DNA of 64,000 nucleotides, taken from assembly GCA_964646035.1 (NCBI GenBank), contig CAZYDJ010000002.1, forward strand, positions 1-64,000, read 5' to 3'. Below the pieces are notes generated by a model. That model worked only from the letters and a program-made list of their open reading frames with translations. It did not search any database and was not told the DNA's origin. Positions within the stretch are counted from its first letter, which is position 1; each line of letters starts with the position of its first letter. The translations under genes and the position numbers were made by a program. Positions 44,961-56,264 of this stretch are shown here, piece by piece. The DNA comes from CAYLMM01 sp964646035. GTDB taxonomy: Bacteria > Krumholzibacteriota > Krumholzibacteriia > LZORAL124-64-63.

Positions 44961-46034
44961 CTAGCTGTGCTGGAATTGCGGCACCTTGTGGATCCATTCC
45001 GGATGCAGGGCGCTGTTGCCGGTATGCAGTTCGCACAAGGTCTCGCGCAGCTTGCGCGTGACCGGGCCCTCGTCTCCGTCTGCGATCGTCAGATCCCGGC
45101 CCTGATAATGGATGAGGCCCACCGGAGTCACCACCGCGGCGGTGCCGCAGGCGAAGATCTCTTTGAGTTCGCCGCTGTCGATCTGCGCGCAGATCTTATC
45201 GATTTCCGGGTGTTCCTCGACCCAGTTCAGACCAAGGTCGCCGCAGAGCACGCCTACCGAGTTGCGCGTGACTCCCCGGAGGATGGTATCTCCGCACGGA
45301 GCGGTAATGATCCTGTCCTCGTAGACGAAGGCGATATTCATCGCCCCCATTTCCTCGATCCAGCGCTTGGTGACATCCAGCCAGATTATCTGATCGAAGC
45401 CCTCGTCCTTGGCGTTCTGGATCGGGACCAGGGCGGCGGCGTAATTGCCGCCGGTCTTGGCGCCGCCCACGCCGCCGGGAGCGGACCGGACGTAGGTCTC
45501 TTCCACCTTCAGGCGCAGAGGGTTGATCCCGCCGGCGAAATACGATCCCACCGGCCCGATGATGATGTAGAAGATGTAGCTGTCGGAGGGAGCGACACCG
45601 AGTCCGACCTGGGTGGATATCATCGTCGGCCGGATGTAGAGAGCGGCGGTGGGCTCGGGAACCCATTCGCGATCGAGATCGATCAGCCGTTCGAGGGCGT
45701 CCATGAAGAGCGCTTCGTCAATCGGCGGCATGCACATCCTGGCGCAGGAACGATTGAAGCGGGCGATGTTCATGTCGGGGCGGAACATGTGCCGGGTTCC
45801 GTCCTCCGGATTGGCGTAGGCCTTCATGCCCTCGAAGATCTCCTGACCGTAATGCAGCACCTTCACGGCCGGATCGAGCATGAACGGACCGTAGGGCTCG
45901 ATCCGCGGGTCCTGCCATTTTCCGTCCCGATAATCCATCAGGAACATGTGCGGGGTGAAGGTCCGGCCGAAACCGTAATTTCCGTCTGTGGGAGGTTTGG
46001 CCGAGCTGGTGCTGCGGGTAATCTTTATCTCCAT
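44961..46034 (-). CDS. ilvE: Branched-chain amino acid aminotransferase
   Basis: This 357-residue PLP enzyme belongs to fold type IV. It should transfer amino groups between glutamate and the 2-keto acids of Val, Leu and Ile. Features are DGKW and VLHYGQEIFEGMKAY, RPDMNIARFNRSCARMCMP, the PLP lysine region GGVGGAKTGGNYAAAL (Lys near residue 198), IWLDVTKRWIEEMGAMNIAF and the C-terminal ACGTAAVVTPVG. The length and these motifs agree with the eukaryotic-like group II BCAT branch. ATG 46034 has AGGAGGAG just upstream. An AT-rich leader with TATACT lies about 65 bases upstream. No ilv or leu genes are near, so it seems to be singly transcribed. Confidence 0.93.
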   Translation of the reverse strand: MEIKITRSTSSAKPPTDGNYGFGRTFTPHMFLMDYRDGKWQDPRIEPYGPFMLDPAVKVLHYGQEIFEGMKAYANPEDGTRHMFRPDMNIARFNRSCARMCMPPIDEALFMDALERLIDLDREWVPEPTAALYIRPTMISTQVGLGVAPSDSYIFYIIIGPVGSYFAGGINPLRLKVEETYVRSAPGGVGGAKTGGNYAAALVPIQNAKDEGFDQIIWLDVTKRWIEEMGAMNIAFVYEDRIITAPCGDTILRGVTRNSVGVLCGDLGLNWVEEHPEIDKICAQIDSGELKEIFACGTAAVVTPVGLIHYQGRDLTIADGDEGPVTRKLRETLCELHTGNSALHPEWIHKVPQFQHS

Positions 46035-46174
46035 CTTTATCTCCTCCTGGCCGGGGTACGGCGGCGAAGAATAGCGACCGCGGATACCTGGCGCTCAGTA
46101 TACGTTATTTATGCGCCCCGGATCATATCATGGTGAAATACAGCGCGAGAATCAAGACTTCCCGGAAGTCGGGA

Positions 46175-47500
46175 TCAGGCCTTGTTGGACATGGCGCGGG
46201 GCCGCTCTGCCGGTTTTTCCGGATGAGCGGCGTTTTGGGCTGAAACGGCTGCTGACCCGGCATCGCGGGGATCCGCGCCTGTCGGTATCGCGCGGGGGAT
46301 CCGGCTCAGGAAAAAGGCGCCCGCCGCTGCCGCTACGACCTCGCCCCCGCCCGCGAACATGAGCACGTTTCCGACTCCCAGCAGTCGACCGAGGGCCGGC
46401 CCGGCCAGCACCGAAAACAAGCTGATCGGCCCGAGCAGCGGGTTCAGCCAGCCGAAGATGCGGCCTCGTTCTCCCTCGTCGGTCTCCCGCTGCAGGAAGG
46501 TGGTCAGGTTGACCTGCAGGCCGGTGCTGATGGCTCCGAAACAGCCGAAGAGAACGGCGGCGGCGGGAACGCTCCGGTTCAGGGAGAACAGGATGAGCAA
46601 CAGCCCGTCCAGCGCGACCAATCGGGTGACCGACGCCAGCGGACGCTTGTTGTCGCGGCGGAAGCCGGCGGCGAATGCTCCGGCGATGCCGCCCAGGCCG
46701 GCGGCGGCGAAGATGAAGCCGAGATCCCTGTCGCCGCGGCCGAGGCCGTTCTTGACGAAGTCGAAGACCAGCGGCGGCTGCATGGCCGTGACGACCGTGA
46801 CCGCGGCCAGGAATGCGACAGCGAACCTGAGCCGGGGCCGATTCCAGATCGCCGCTACTCCGTGACGGCCCTCCGAGAGCAGAGAAGACCAGCCGGGGCG
46901 GGTCGGCACCACTTGCGAATCGGCATCGCTCCGCTTCACCGGCCTGCGGTCGCGGACTCCGGTCAGGATGATCGCCGAAACCAGAAAAGTGCCCGCGTCG
47001 ACCCAGAAAGCGATGCGGGTTCCGACCGCCGCCACCAGGACTCCGCCGGCGGCCATGCCCAGCAGCAGCACCAGATTGCCGGTCAGCATCGCCAGTGCGT
47101 TGGTCTTCTTCAATGAATCGGCGGGAACGATGTCCGGGATCAGGGCCAGACGCGCCGGACCGGTCAGTTGCCGGCCGACGGCCAGCACCACGGCCAGGGC
47201 ATAGATCCAGATCAGGCCTCCGGCGAACGGGATGGCGGCGACGGCGGCGGCGCAGAGGATATCGCTGAAGATCATCGCCCGCTTGCGGTCGCATCGATCC
47301 AGCACCACGCCGATGGCCGGCCCCATCAGCACGCCGGGCATAATCTGCAGGGCGGCCAACAGCCCGAGGCTGAGCACATCGCCGGTGATATCGAGAACCA
47401 GGGAGAAAAGCGCTATCAATACGATCTTGTCGCCCAGCCCGGATACGAACTGGGCCGACCAGACCGACAGGAAGCTACGATTGCCGAAGAGTTCCTTCAC
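46175..47500 (-). CDS. MFS transporter
   Basis: The 441-residue protein has twelve predicted membrane helices in two halves and the MFS_3 (EntS-like) pattern: NRSFLSVWSAQFVSGLGDKIV in helix 1, the loop 2-3 motif GVVLDRCDRKRAMIFSD, and FGCFGAISTGLQVNLTTFLQ in helix 10. Loop motifs with Arg and Asp follow the usual conserved A-like signature. The C-terminal 45 residues are a charged, Ala/Pro-rich tail. The family exports siderophores, drugs or other small hydrophobic compounds. The gene lies 30 bases after hflX, probably in the same operon, so a role in drug or ribosome-antibiotic resistance is possible. Substrate is unknown. Confidence 0.82.
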   Translation of the reverse strand: MKELFGNRSFLSVWSAQFVSGLGDKIVLIALFSLVLDITGDVLSLGLLAALQIMPGVLMGPAIGVVLDRCDRKRAMIFSDILCAAAVAAIPFAGGLIWIYALAVVLAVGRQLTGPARLALIPDIVPADSLKKTNALAMLTGNLVLLLGMAAGGVLVAAVGTRIAFWVDAGTFLVSAIILTGVRDRRPVKRSDADSQVVPTRPGWSSLLSEGRHGVAAIWNRPRLRFAVAFLAAVTVVTAMQPPLVFDFVKNGLGRGDRDLGFIFAAAGLGGIAGAFAAGFRRDNKRPLASVTRLVALDGLLLILFSLNRSVPAAAVLFGCFGAISTGLQVNLTTFLQRETDEGERGRIFGWLNPLLGPISLFSVLAGPALGRLLGVGNVLMFAGGGEVVAAAAGAFFLSRIPRAIPTGADPRDAGSAAVSAQNAAHPEKPAERPRAMSNKA

Positions 47501-47530
47501 GGGGATCCTTCCCCTCGCCCGACCGCCGGT

Positions 47531-48871
47531 TCAGTCGAGGATCTGCAGGTCGGGCTCGGTCGAGCGGAGCCTGCTCAGTTCCTCTTCGCGCATGCGCACC
47601 GTCACCCGGCAATGCTCGACGTCATGTTCCTCCGCCAGAACGGAGGCGGTACGATGGAAAACCGCCACCAGGTCCATCCGGTGCAACGGCATCTGCAGAC
47701 GGAACACCCGCTCCTTCTGGAGCAGGGCGTTGGTCAGGGCCGACCGTACAGCCTCCGGCCCTTCCCCGGCAAGTGCCGAAACGAAAAGGGAGTCCGGATA
47801 TTCCATTCGGTAGCGGTTGATGAAGGCATCGCGGCTCTCGGCGTCGAGCAGATCGATCTTGTTGAAGACCATCAGCAGCGGGCGATCGCCGGGCACGATT
47901 TCGGCCAGGACTGAATTTACCGATGCGATCTGGTGATCGGGATCACTGCTCGAGGCGTCCACGACATGAAGCAGCAGATCCGCCTCGGCCACTTCCTGCA
48001 GGGTGGCGTGAAAACTCTCGACGAGATGGTGGGGCAGGCGACGGATGAAGCCGACCGTATCGGAGAGCAGGAAGAAATGACGCTCATCGACATCCACGCG
48101 GCGGGTGGTGGCGTCGAGGGTGGCGAAGAGGCGGTCGGCCACCAGGACGTCGGCCTGGGTGATCGCCCGCATCAACGTCGACTTGCCCGCGTTGGTATAT
48201 CCGATCAGGGCCGCCGTGAAATGTTCCTGGCGGCGGCGCGCCTGGACCCGGCGATTGCCGGCCACTTCGACTAGCTCGCGCTTGAGACGCGAGATGCGGC
48301 GGCCGACCAGGCGGCGGTCCGTTTCGAGCTGGGTTTCGCCGGGGCCCCGCGTTCCGATCCCGCCCGCCTGACGTTCGAGATGCGACCACAGCTTTCTCAG
48401 CCGCGGCAACATATACTGCAGTTGGGCGAGCTCGACCTGCATGCGCGCCTGGCTGGTGCGGGCATGGCGGGCGAAGATATCCAGGATCAACTCGGTGCGG
48501 TCCAGCACGGACACCCCGTTGGATTCATCCCGGGATTCATTCAGTTCCCGCTCGATGTTCCGCGACTGGGCCGGCGACAGTTCGTTGTCGAATACGACCA
48601 GTCGGGCCCGGGTATGGTCCGCCACCGCTTGCAGTTCTTCCAGTTTGCCCTTGCCGATAAAAGTCGCCGGATCAGGGCGGTCGCGTTTCTGGGTGATCTC
48701 TCCGACCACTTCGCCGCCCGCCGTGTCGGCCAGGCGCCCGAGCTCTCCCAGGTCCGCCTCTCCGCCGCGCATGCCGCCGAAGTATTCCGGAAGATCGACG
48801 CCGACCAGCACCGTCGGTTGCCGCTTCACTTCCCGGACGCCGGTCCTGTCGTTGCCTTGATCAGATCTCAT
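47531..48871 (-). CDS. hflX: GTPase HflX
   Basis: This 446-residue ribosome-associated GTPase matches HflX, which splits 70S ribosomes under stress and can rescue antibiotic-stalled ribosomes. The N-terminal HflX domain includes GGEVVGEITQKRDRPDPAT and FIGKGKLEEL, VFDNELSPAQSRNIERELN, and VLDRTELILDIFARHART with ARMQVELAQLQYMLPRL. The G domain carries P-loop IGYTNAGKST, G3 DTVGF, G4 NKID and the usual VDASS after it. ATG 48871 is chosen because GGGAG precedes it. It starts 11 bases before the stop of the upstream ABC-F gene, so the two are translationally linked. The longer frame has no conserved extension. Confidence 0.93.
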   Translation of the reverse strand: MRSDQGNDRTGVREVKRQPTVLVGVDLPEYFGGMRGGEADLGELGRLADTAGGEVVGEITQKRDRPDPATFIGKGKLEELQAVADHTRARLVVFDNELSPAQSRNIERELNESRDESNGVSVLDRTELILDIFARHARTSQARMQVELAQLQYMLPRLRKLWSHLERQAGGIGTRGPGETQLETDRRLVGRRISRLKRELVEVAGNRRVQARRRQEHFTAALIGYTNAGKSTLMRAITQADVLVADRLFATLDATTRRVDVDERHFFLLSDTVGFIRRLPHHLVESFHATLQEVAEADLLLHVVDASSSDPDHQIASVNSVLAEIVPGDRPLLMVFNKIDLLDAESRDAFINRYRMEYPDSLFVSALAGEGPEAVRSALTNALLQKERVFRLQMPLHRMDLVAVFHRTASVLAEEHDVEHCRVTVRMREEELSRLRSTEPDLQILD

Positions 48872-50813
48872 TATTCCATTTCTCCCAGCGGGCCATTGCT
48901 TTGTCGATACGCCTCTGCAGTTCATCGCAGGTCCGGGCGAACTCCATGCGCTGCCGCGGATCCAGGTCCGGTCCCGCCATTGCCGCAAGCACTTCGGATC
49001 GCCGGCTTTCCAGGTTCTCTATCTCTTCTTCGGCCTCGGCGATCCACTGCCGCCTGCGGACGATTTCGTTCTTGCTCAGTCCGCCCGGAGATTCTGCGTC
49101 CGCGCTCGGCCCGGCCGCTACGCTGTCGCCTCTTTTGGTTTCCCGTCTCGTGCGGATTCCGTTGGCCGCGGACTCGGTCGCCGCCTTCTCCAGACGCCAC
49201 CGCGAATAATCGTGCCAGTTTCCCGGATGGATCCGCAGCGATTGGTCCCTGTCGCGTTCGTCGGGGAAGACGATCAGCCTGTCCGCCACCCGGTCGAGAA
49301 AACGCCTGTCGTGGGTGACCATCATTACGGTTCCGCTGAATCCGATCAGGGCTTCTTCCAGGGCCTCGCGCGCCTCGAGATCGAGGTGGTTGGTCGGTTC
49401 GTCGAGCAGAAGGGTGTTATGCCCCTCCTTGATCAGGCGCAACAGCGACAGCCTGCCCCGCTCGCCTCCGGAAAGGCGGGATACCGGGCGGTCGATCATG
49501 TCGGCGCCGAATCCGAAGGCGGCCAGATAACCCCTCAGCTCTCCCATGGTATCACCGGGAGCGACCACCTGCATCTCCTGGAGCACGGTGTTGGCGTCGT
49601 TGACGTTGCGCAGATGCTGATCGTAGAGTCCGATCTCGACGTTATGCCCGATCCGCACCGCCCCATGATCGGCGACGGTCCTGCCGGCGATCACATTGAG
49701 CAAAGTGCTCTTGCCGCAGCCGTTCGGCCCCAGGATCCCCACGCGCTCGCCGCGCAGAACCAGCAGGGACAGATCCTTGAACAGGGTCTTGGGACCGAAG
49801 CTTTTGGCCAGGTCCGCAATCTCGATGACGTTCTCGCCGCTGGCTCTTGCCGGTTTCAGGTGCAGCCGGCGAACCCCGGGCTCGGGGGGCGGCGTTTCAA
49901 TCGGAGCTTCCTTCTCCAATTGCCTGCGGCGCGACTGGGCCTGTTTCGTTTTCTGGCCGGCCAGGTTGCGCCGGATGAAGTCCTCGGTGCGGGCCTTCTT
50001 CTCCTGGCGGCGGCGCGCGGCCGCCCGCAGCCGCTCGTCGCTTTCCCGGGACGCCGCGAGATAAGCGCTGTAGTTGCCGCTGTAACGAGACAGGCGTCCG
50101 GAATTGATGCGCAGGGTCACCGTGGCGACGCGATCGAGAAAGTACCGATCGTGGGATACGATCACCACCGAGCCGTGCATCCGGTTCAGGAAAGCCTCGA
50201 GCCATTCGCGGGCGCCGAGGTCGAGATGGTTGGTGGGTTCATCCAGCAACAGCAGATCTCCGCCGGCGAGCAGGTTCGCCGCCAGGGCGCCGCGCCTGCG
50301 TTCGCCCCCCGAGAGCTCCTCCGGCCGGCGGCTCCAGGTCGCGGCGGACAACCCCAGGCCCGAGAGAGCGGCCTCCAGCCTGGCCCTCCAGCCGTAGCCG
50401 TCGCGTCGCTCGTAGTCGGCCTGCAGTTTTCCCTGCCGTTCCGCGAGCCCTGTCGCCTCGCCGGCTTCGGAGCCGACCAGTCTCGATCCGAGTTCGGCCA
50501 ACTCGGCTTCGATCTCGAGTTCGGCCGCGAACGCCGTGTCGGCGGCGATGTCGAAGAGGCTTCCCGAGCTGTCGTCGGGAGCGAACGTGGTCTCCTGCCG
50601 CAGAAAACGGGTGGTCACTCCGCCGGCGATCTGGCGGCTTCCCGATTGAGGTTCGATATCGCCGGCGATCAGGGATAGCAGTGTCGATTTGCCGGCGCCG
50701 TTTCCGCCCACCAGGGCGTAGCGGGTGGCGGGCAGGAGATTCAGGCTCACCCCGGCCAGGATGGGCTCGCGGCCGTAGTCGAAAACAATATCCTGCATCG
50801 AGACAAGTGACAT
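48861..50813 (-). CDS. ABC-F family ATP-binding cassette protein
   Basis: This 650-residue soluble ABC-F protein has two cassettes and no membrane helices. Cassette 1: Walker A GGNGAGKST, signature ELSGGERRR, EPTNHLDL. Cassette 2: Walker A GPNGCGKST, signature RLSGGERGR, EPTNHLDL. The interdomain linker (about 250-330) is basic (EKKARTEDFIRRNLAGQKTK), as in Uup/EttA-type proteins that enter the ribosomal E site. A coiled-coil C-terminal region (about 575-650) resembles Uup. ABC-F proteins adjust translation or protect ribosomes from antibiotics. Coupling to hflX suggests a shared role in ribosome rescue. The exact subclass is unsettled. Confidence 0.88.
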   Translation of the reverse strand: MSLVSMQDIVFDYGREPILAGVSLNLLPATRYALVGGNGAGKSTLLSLIAGDIEPQSGSRQIAGGVTTRFLRQETTFAPDDSSGSLFDIAADTAFAAELEIEAELAELGSRLVGSEAGEATGLAERQGKLQADYERRDGYGWRARLEAALSGLGLSAATWSRRPEELSGGERRRGALAANLLAGGDLLLLDEPTNHLDLGAREWLEAFLNRMHGSVVIVSHDRYFLDRVATVTLRINSGRLSRYSGNYSAYLAASRESDERLRAAARRRQEKKARTEDFIRRNLAGQKTKQAQSRRRQLEKEAPIETPPPEPGVRRLHLKPARASGENVIEIADLAKSFGPKTLFKDLSLLVLRGERVGILGPNGCGKSTLLNVIAGRTVADHGAVRIGHNVEIGLYDQHLRNVNDANTVLQEMQVVAPGDTMGELRGYLAAFGFGADMIDRPVSRLSGGERGRLSLLRLIKEGHNTLLLDEPTNHLDLEAREALEEALIGFSGTVMMVTHDRRFLDRVADRLIVFPDERDRDQSLRIHPGNWHDYSRWRLEKAATESAANGIRTRRETKRGDSVAAGPSADAESPGGLSKNEIVRRRQWIAEAEEEIENLESRRSEVLAAMAGPDLDPRQRMEFARTCDELQRRIDKAMARWEKWNNEI

Positions 50814-50850
50814 CGGAGCCTCTCGGAGACGCCCGGCGACCCGGGCAGCA

Positions 50851-50880
50851 AAAACCCCTTCCGGAACAGGAAGGGGCTTT
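50851..50880 (-). terminator. Terminator after the AraC-type regulator gene
   Basis: On the minus strand, CCCCTTCC (50876-50869) and GGAAGGGG (50862-50855) form an 8-bp stem with a 6-base loop, followed directly by TTTTTG. It separates the regulator from the ABC-F gene. Confidence 0.85.
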
Positions 50881-50902
50881 CGCTACTGACGATTTCTTTC
50901 CT

Positions 50903-51808
50903 TCAGGATGCGGTATTCGGCGACTTGCGGAACTTCAGCGGCGGCATTCCGCAGCGGTCTTTGAAGGTGCGCGAGAAATGAGCAAGGCTGTTGAATCCGC
51001 ACTCCCGCGATATCTCCTCGATGGAGAGATCGAACCTGCGCAGCAGCTTCTTCGCGTTGTCCACCCTGATCTGGATCAGGTAGTCGCTGAAGCTCATTCC
51101 CACTTCGAGCCGAAAGAGATTCGAGAAATAGCCCGGAGACAGATGGACCATCTCGGCCATCTTGTCTCGGTTGACGCATTCCTTGAAGTTGTTCAGCACG
51201 TAGCGGCAGGTGTACTCGGCCCGGTAGTCGGTGATGTCCTGGTTCGCCGCCAAGGCGCCGTCCGACCCATTGGCGTCGAGTTTGACATCCGGAAGAGGAC
51301 CGCTCCACAGCGCCACATCGACCGGAAGCGGTATCAGGCCTGGTTCCAGGTGGGCCCGGCCCATGGCGAGATCCGTTGCGCTTTCGGCGGCGGCTCCTGT
51401 CGAATCCTCGGCGATGTTGTTGCCGGTGGACTGCAGGAAATCCATGACGTGCTGAGCCGACTTCTGCAGGTTGGTCTTCTGAGCGACCAGAACCGGCACG
51501 CTCAATTGCGATTGGTAGTACTCGAGGGTGGGCTTCAGCGAGGCGTCGGCGTCAGCCGCATACACGAATATCAGGCGTGGCCTGAAATCCGCGGCGGGGC
51601 GCTCCCCTTCTCGCATCTGGCGCAGCAGAATCTGAGGACCGAAGATCGAATAGCAGAGTTCCGCCGGATTTTTCTCCGTTGCAGCACAAAGCATAAGGAT
51701 CTTCTGAAGCTCGTCCTCATTCCCGTTGGCAATTACTTTTGGGCAAGTTGGGAACTCAACAACGAAGCTTGTCCATGCTTCCGTAATCGGTTCCAGTCTC
51801 TGTTTCAC
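50903..51808 (-). CDS. AraC-family transcriptional regulator with an unassigned N-terminal domain
   Basis: The 301-residue protein ends in an AraC/XylS-type DNA-binding domain of about 100 residues (MVHLSPGYFSNLFRLEVG, MSFSDYLIQIRVDNAKKLL, IEEISRECGFNSLAHFSRTF, two helix-turn-helix units). The first 190 residues are not a typical cupin sensor. They contain a DELQKILMLCAATEKN region and an alpha/beta-like stretch (PRLIFVYAADADASLKP, SVPVLVAQKTNLQKS) with no recognised receiver Asp. GTG 51808 is preferred because AGGGGG lies six bases upstream. Two overlapping promoters lie upstream. Effector and targets are unknown. It has no obvious operon partner. Confidence 0.8.
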   Translation of the reverse strand: MKQRLEPITEAWTSFVVEFPTCPKVIANGNEDELQKILMLCAATEKNPAELCYSIFGPQILLRQMREGERPAADFRPRLIFVYAADADASLKPTLEYYQSQLSVPVLVAQKTNLQKSAQHVMDFLQSTGNNIAEDSTGAAAESATDLAMGRAHLEPGLIPLPVDVALWSGPLPDVKLDANGSDGALAANQDITDYRAEYTCRYVLNNFKECVNRDKMAEMVHLSPGYFSNLFRLEVGMSFSDYLIQIRVDNAKKLLRRFDLSIEEISRECGFNSLAHFSRTFKDRCGMPPLKFRKSPNTAS

Positions 51809-51891
51809 GACTGTCCCCCTAGACCTTGAAACGCTCCGTCGTAGGCAAGACCACAGGTGCATTCTTCGCTTTACGAACCACGAATTGAACT

Positions 51892-51931
51892 ATTATACGA
51901 TGATTATAGACGGACTGTCCAGGGTACACAA
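51892..51931 (-). promoter_or_regulatory. Two overlapping sigma70-type promoters of the AraC-type gene
   Basis: Read on the minus strand, TTGTGT (51931-51926) and TATAAT (51908-51903) have a 17-base spacer. TGGACA (51921-51916) and TATAAT (51897-51892) have an 18-base spacer. Both -10 boxes are perfect. Leaders would be about 75-90 bases to GTG 51808. Confidence 0.7.
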
Positions 51932-52017
51932 GTAAATATTTGGGTAACTCAATGTATTATAGTGGAATAGGTTATGGTGATCCTAAACGGCAACACCTTC
52001 GCGGCTGGTTTCGAAAT

Positions 52018-53766
52018 TTATCTCAGAAACGTAACTCTTTTGGTTACAGACCAGTGCTCGATCTGGAGTTTGCAGAAATATGTTCCGGCGGCCACCTTGC
52101 GGCCGGCTGCGTCGTTTCCGTCCCAAGAAGATTCAAATTCGCCGACCGGCCTCGAACCACTGAAAAGTGTGGCTATTTCGTGTCCGGCCACGGTGTAGAC
52201 CTTCAGCGATACAACCGGAGAAGACGATGAGTAGGGAATCCTCGCCTCGAGATCCACGGCCGGAGACTCGCCTTCTCCCCAGACGAATCCCTCGCCCACC
52301 GTTTCCGGAACCCGAAACCGGAGACGGGTCTGATCCCGGAACGGATTCGGGAACGTTTCGAGCAGCGTTGGCGAGAGCATCGGCGGACGCCCGGAAACGT
52401 CCAGGCTGGCGGCTTCGATCCCGTACTCGGCCTCTACCGGTTCCGGCAGCGGCTCCGCCAATTCCCCGATGAACGATCTGCCGCAGAGAAAACCGCCGGC
52501 GAGAAACTCTCCCTCGCGCGGTTCGCCGTCGGCAAAGGTGAAAACGAGTTCCCCCTGCTCATCGTGGCGCATACCGAAGCTGTGATCGAGATAGGGATCC
52601 GAAAGCAGGGCCGGGGCGGTTTTCGCCGACTCGCGGTAATTCGAGCAATTCTCTTCCCATCCCCTCGAATCGGCTTCGACGGGATTCCAGGCCAGGGAAA
52701 GCGGAGTTCCCAGAGCACGGCCGCCGATATTGAACTCGGCGGGATCCAGCAGGGCGAACGATCCCGGATCGATTGTGAATATCAGCCGCCACGATCCCTC
52801 CGCGCCTGATTCCCAGCGGGCGGGTAGGGCCCGGGCCTGGCGACAGGCCGGGCAGAGCGGGGGAACGATCCAGGGTACGTCGTCGCCGCCGGGAAGGACC
52901 GGGGCTCCCGACTTCAGCGCATGGACGAAAGACATCGCGAAGCGCAGCTGAAGCAGGGTCGGAGCGGTCGCGATCGCCAGGACGGAAGACCCGTCGGCCA
53001 GTTCGGCGTCCAGCCTGTCGCCGGAACCGAGGATCTTCCCGTCGCCGACAAGGAGAACTCCCAGCCAATGACTTCGGCCTCCGTTATCAATGCGGGATAC
53101 GTTCAGGATGTCTTCGCGAACCGTTTCATCCGCGCCCGAGTGCCGTCGCAGGTCGGCTACGATCTCGACCCATTCGCCGCCGTGCGAGGTCAGGGTCGCC
53201 TGCGCCGGTTCCGGGTCGCCGTTGCGCGCCATCGCGTCCAGTCCCAGGAAAACGATGTTGTCGAGATGGGGGTAATCCCAATGATAGGCCTCGAGATGGT
53301 AGGCGCGGCCGTCGATACGCCTCGAGACGACGGCCATCCCGTCGCCGATCGCCGCGAAGTCCTCGTCGATCAGGCCGTCGCCGTCGTTATCCAATCCGTC
53401 GGCGCGGTCCTCGTCGATCAGGCCGTCCCCGTCATCGTCGACGCTGCCCGAAAATCCGCGGTGCCCGCAGGGAGCGCTTTCGCTGAAGAGGCCGGAGAAG
53501 ATCGCTGCCGGGGCCGTGAGTCGATTGGGCCTGGAGATCGACGCCTGCTCGACATCCAGCAGGACCGAACCGTCGCCGACGTCGGCTATGGTGAGCAGGC
53601 CCGAACCTTCGACGGTAGCGACGGCGTTGGGTGGAATTCGAAATTCGGCGACCTTGTCCGCCGCCGGCCGGGCGCGGCACAGCGCCGGCAAAAGAATCGC
53701 CAGCGCTGTCAATATCAGTAGAGACGCGAACCGGCAAGGCCCCGCGCCCTTGGTATCAGCCAACAT
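52018..53766 (-). CDS. Secreted protein with Asp-rich calcium-type repeats and sorting domain
   Basis: The 582-residue product has a signal peptide (cut near CRARP). After residue 100 it has two near-identical DDDGDGLIDED-type loops in tandem (SVDDDGDGLIDED and GLDNDGDGLIDED), the pattern of thrombospondin type 3 or EF-hand-like calcium loops. The rest is beta-rich and unassigned, with a CPAC pair (PPLCPACRQA) that may bind metal. The C-terminal 90 residues form a sorting module: ETFPNPFRDQTRLRF, SLKVYTVAGHEIATLF, WDGNDAAGRKVAAGTYFCK, final Arg. ATG 53766 is preferred to the TTG nine bases earlier because GGAAGG is properly spaced. It begins five bases after gyrA, so it may be partly read through from it. 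Confidence 0.72.
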   Translation of the reverse strand: MLADTKGAGPCRFASLLILTALAILLPALCRARPAADKVAEFRIPPNAVATVEGSGLLTIADVGDGSVLLDVEQASISRPNRLTAPAAIFSGLFSESAPCGHRGFSGSVDDDGDGLIDEDRADGLDNDGDGLIDEDFAAIGDGMAVVSRRIDGRAYHLEAYHWDYPHLDNIVFLGLDAMARNGDPEPAQATLTSHGGEWVEIVADLRRHSGADETVREDILNVSRIDNGGRSHWLGVLLVGDGKILGSGDRLDAELADGSSVLAIATAPTLLQLRFAMSFVHALKSGAPVLPGGDDVPWIVPPLCPACRQARALPARWESGAEGSWRLIFTIDPGSFALLDPAEFNIGGRALGTPLSLAWNPVEADSRGWEENCSNYRESAKTAPALLSDPYLDHSFGMRHDEQGELVFTFADGEPREGEFLAGGFLCGRSFIGELAEPLPEPVEAEYGIEAASLDVSGRPPMLSPTLLETFPNPFRDQTRLRFRVPETVGEGFVWGEGESPAVDLEARIPYSSSSPVVSLKVYTVAGHEIATLFSGSRPVGEFESSWDGNDAAGRKVAAGTYFCKLQIEHWSVTKRVTFLR

Positions 53767-53771
53767 CGGAA

Positions 53772-56225
<2,454 letters not shown>

Positions 56226-56264
56226 TTGACTCGCTCCCGCCGCCCGCCCGGGCGGCTCTTTCAG

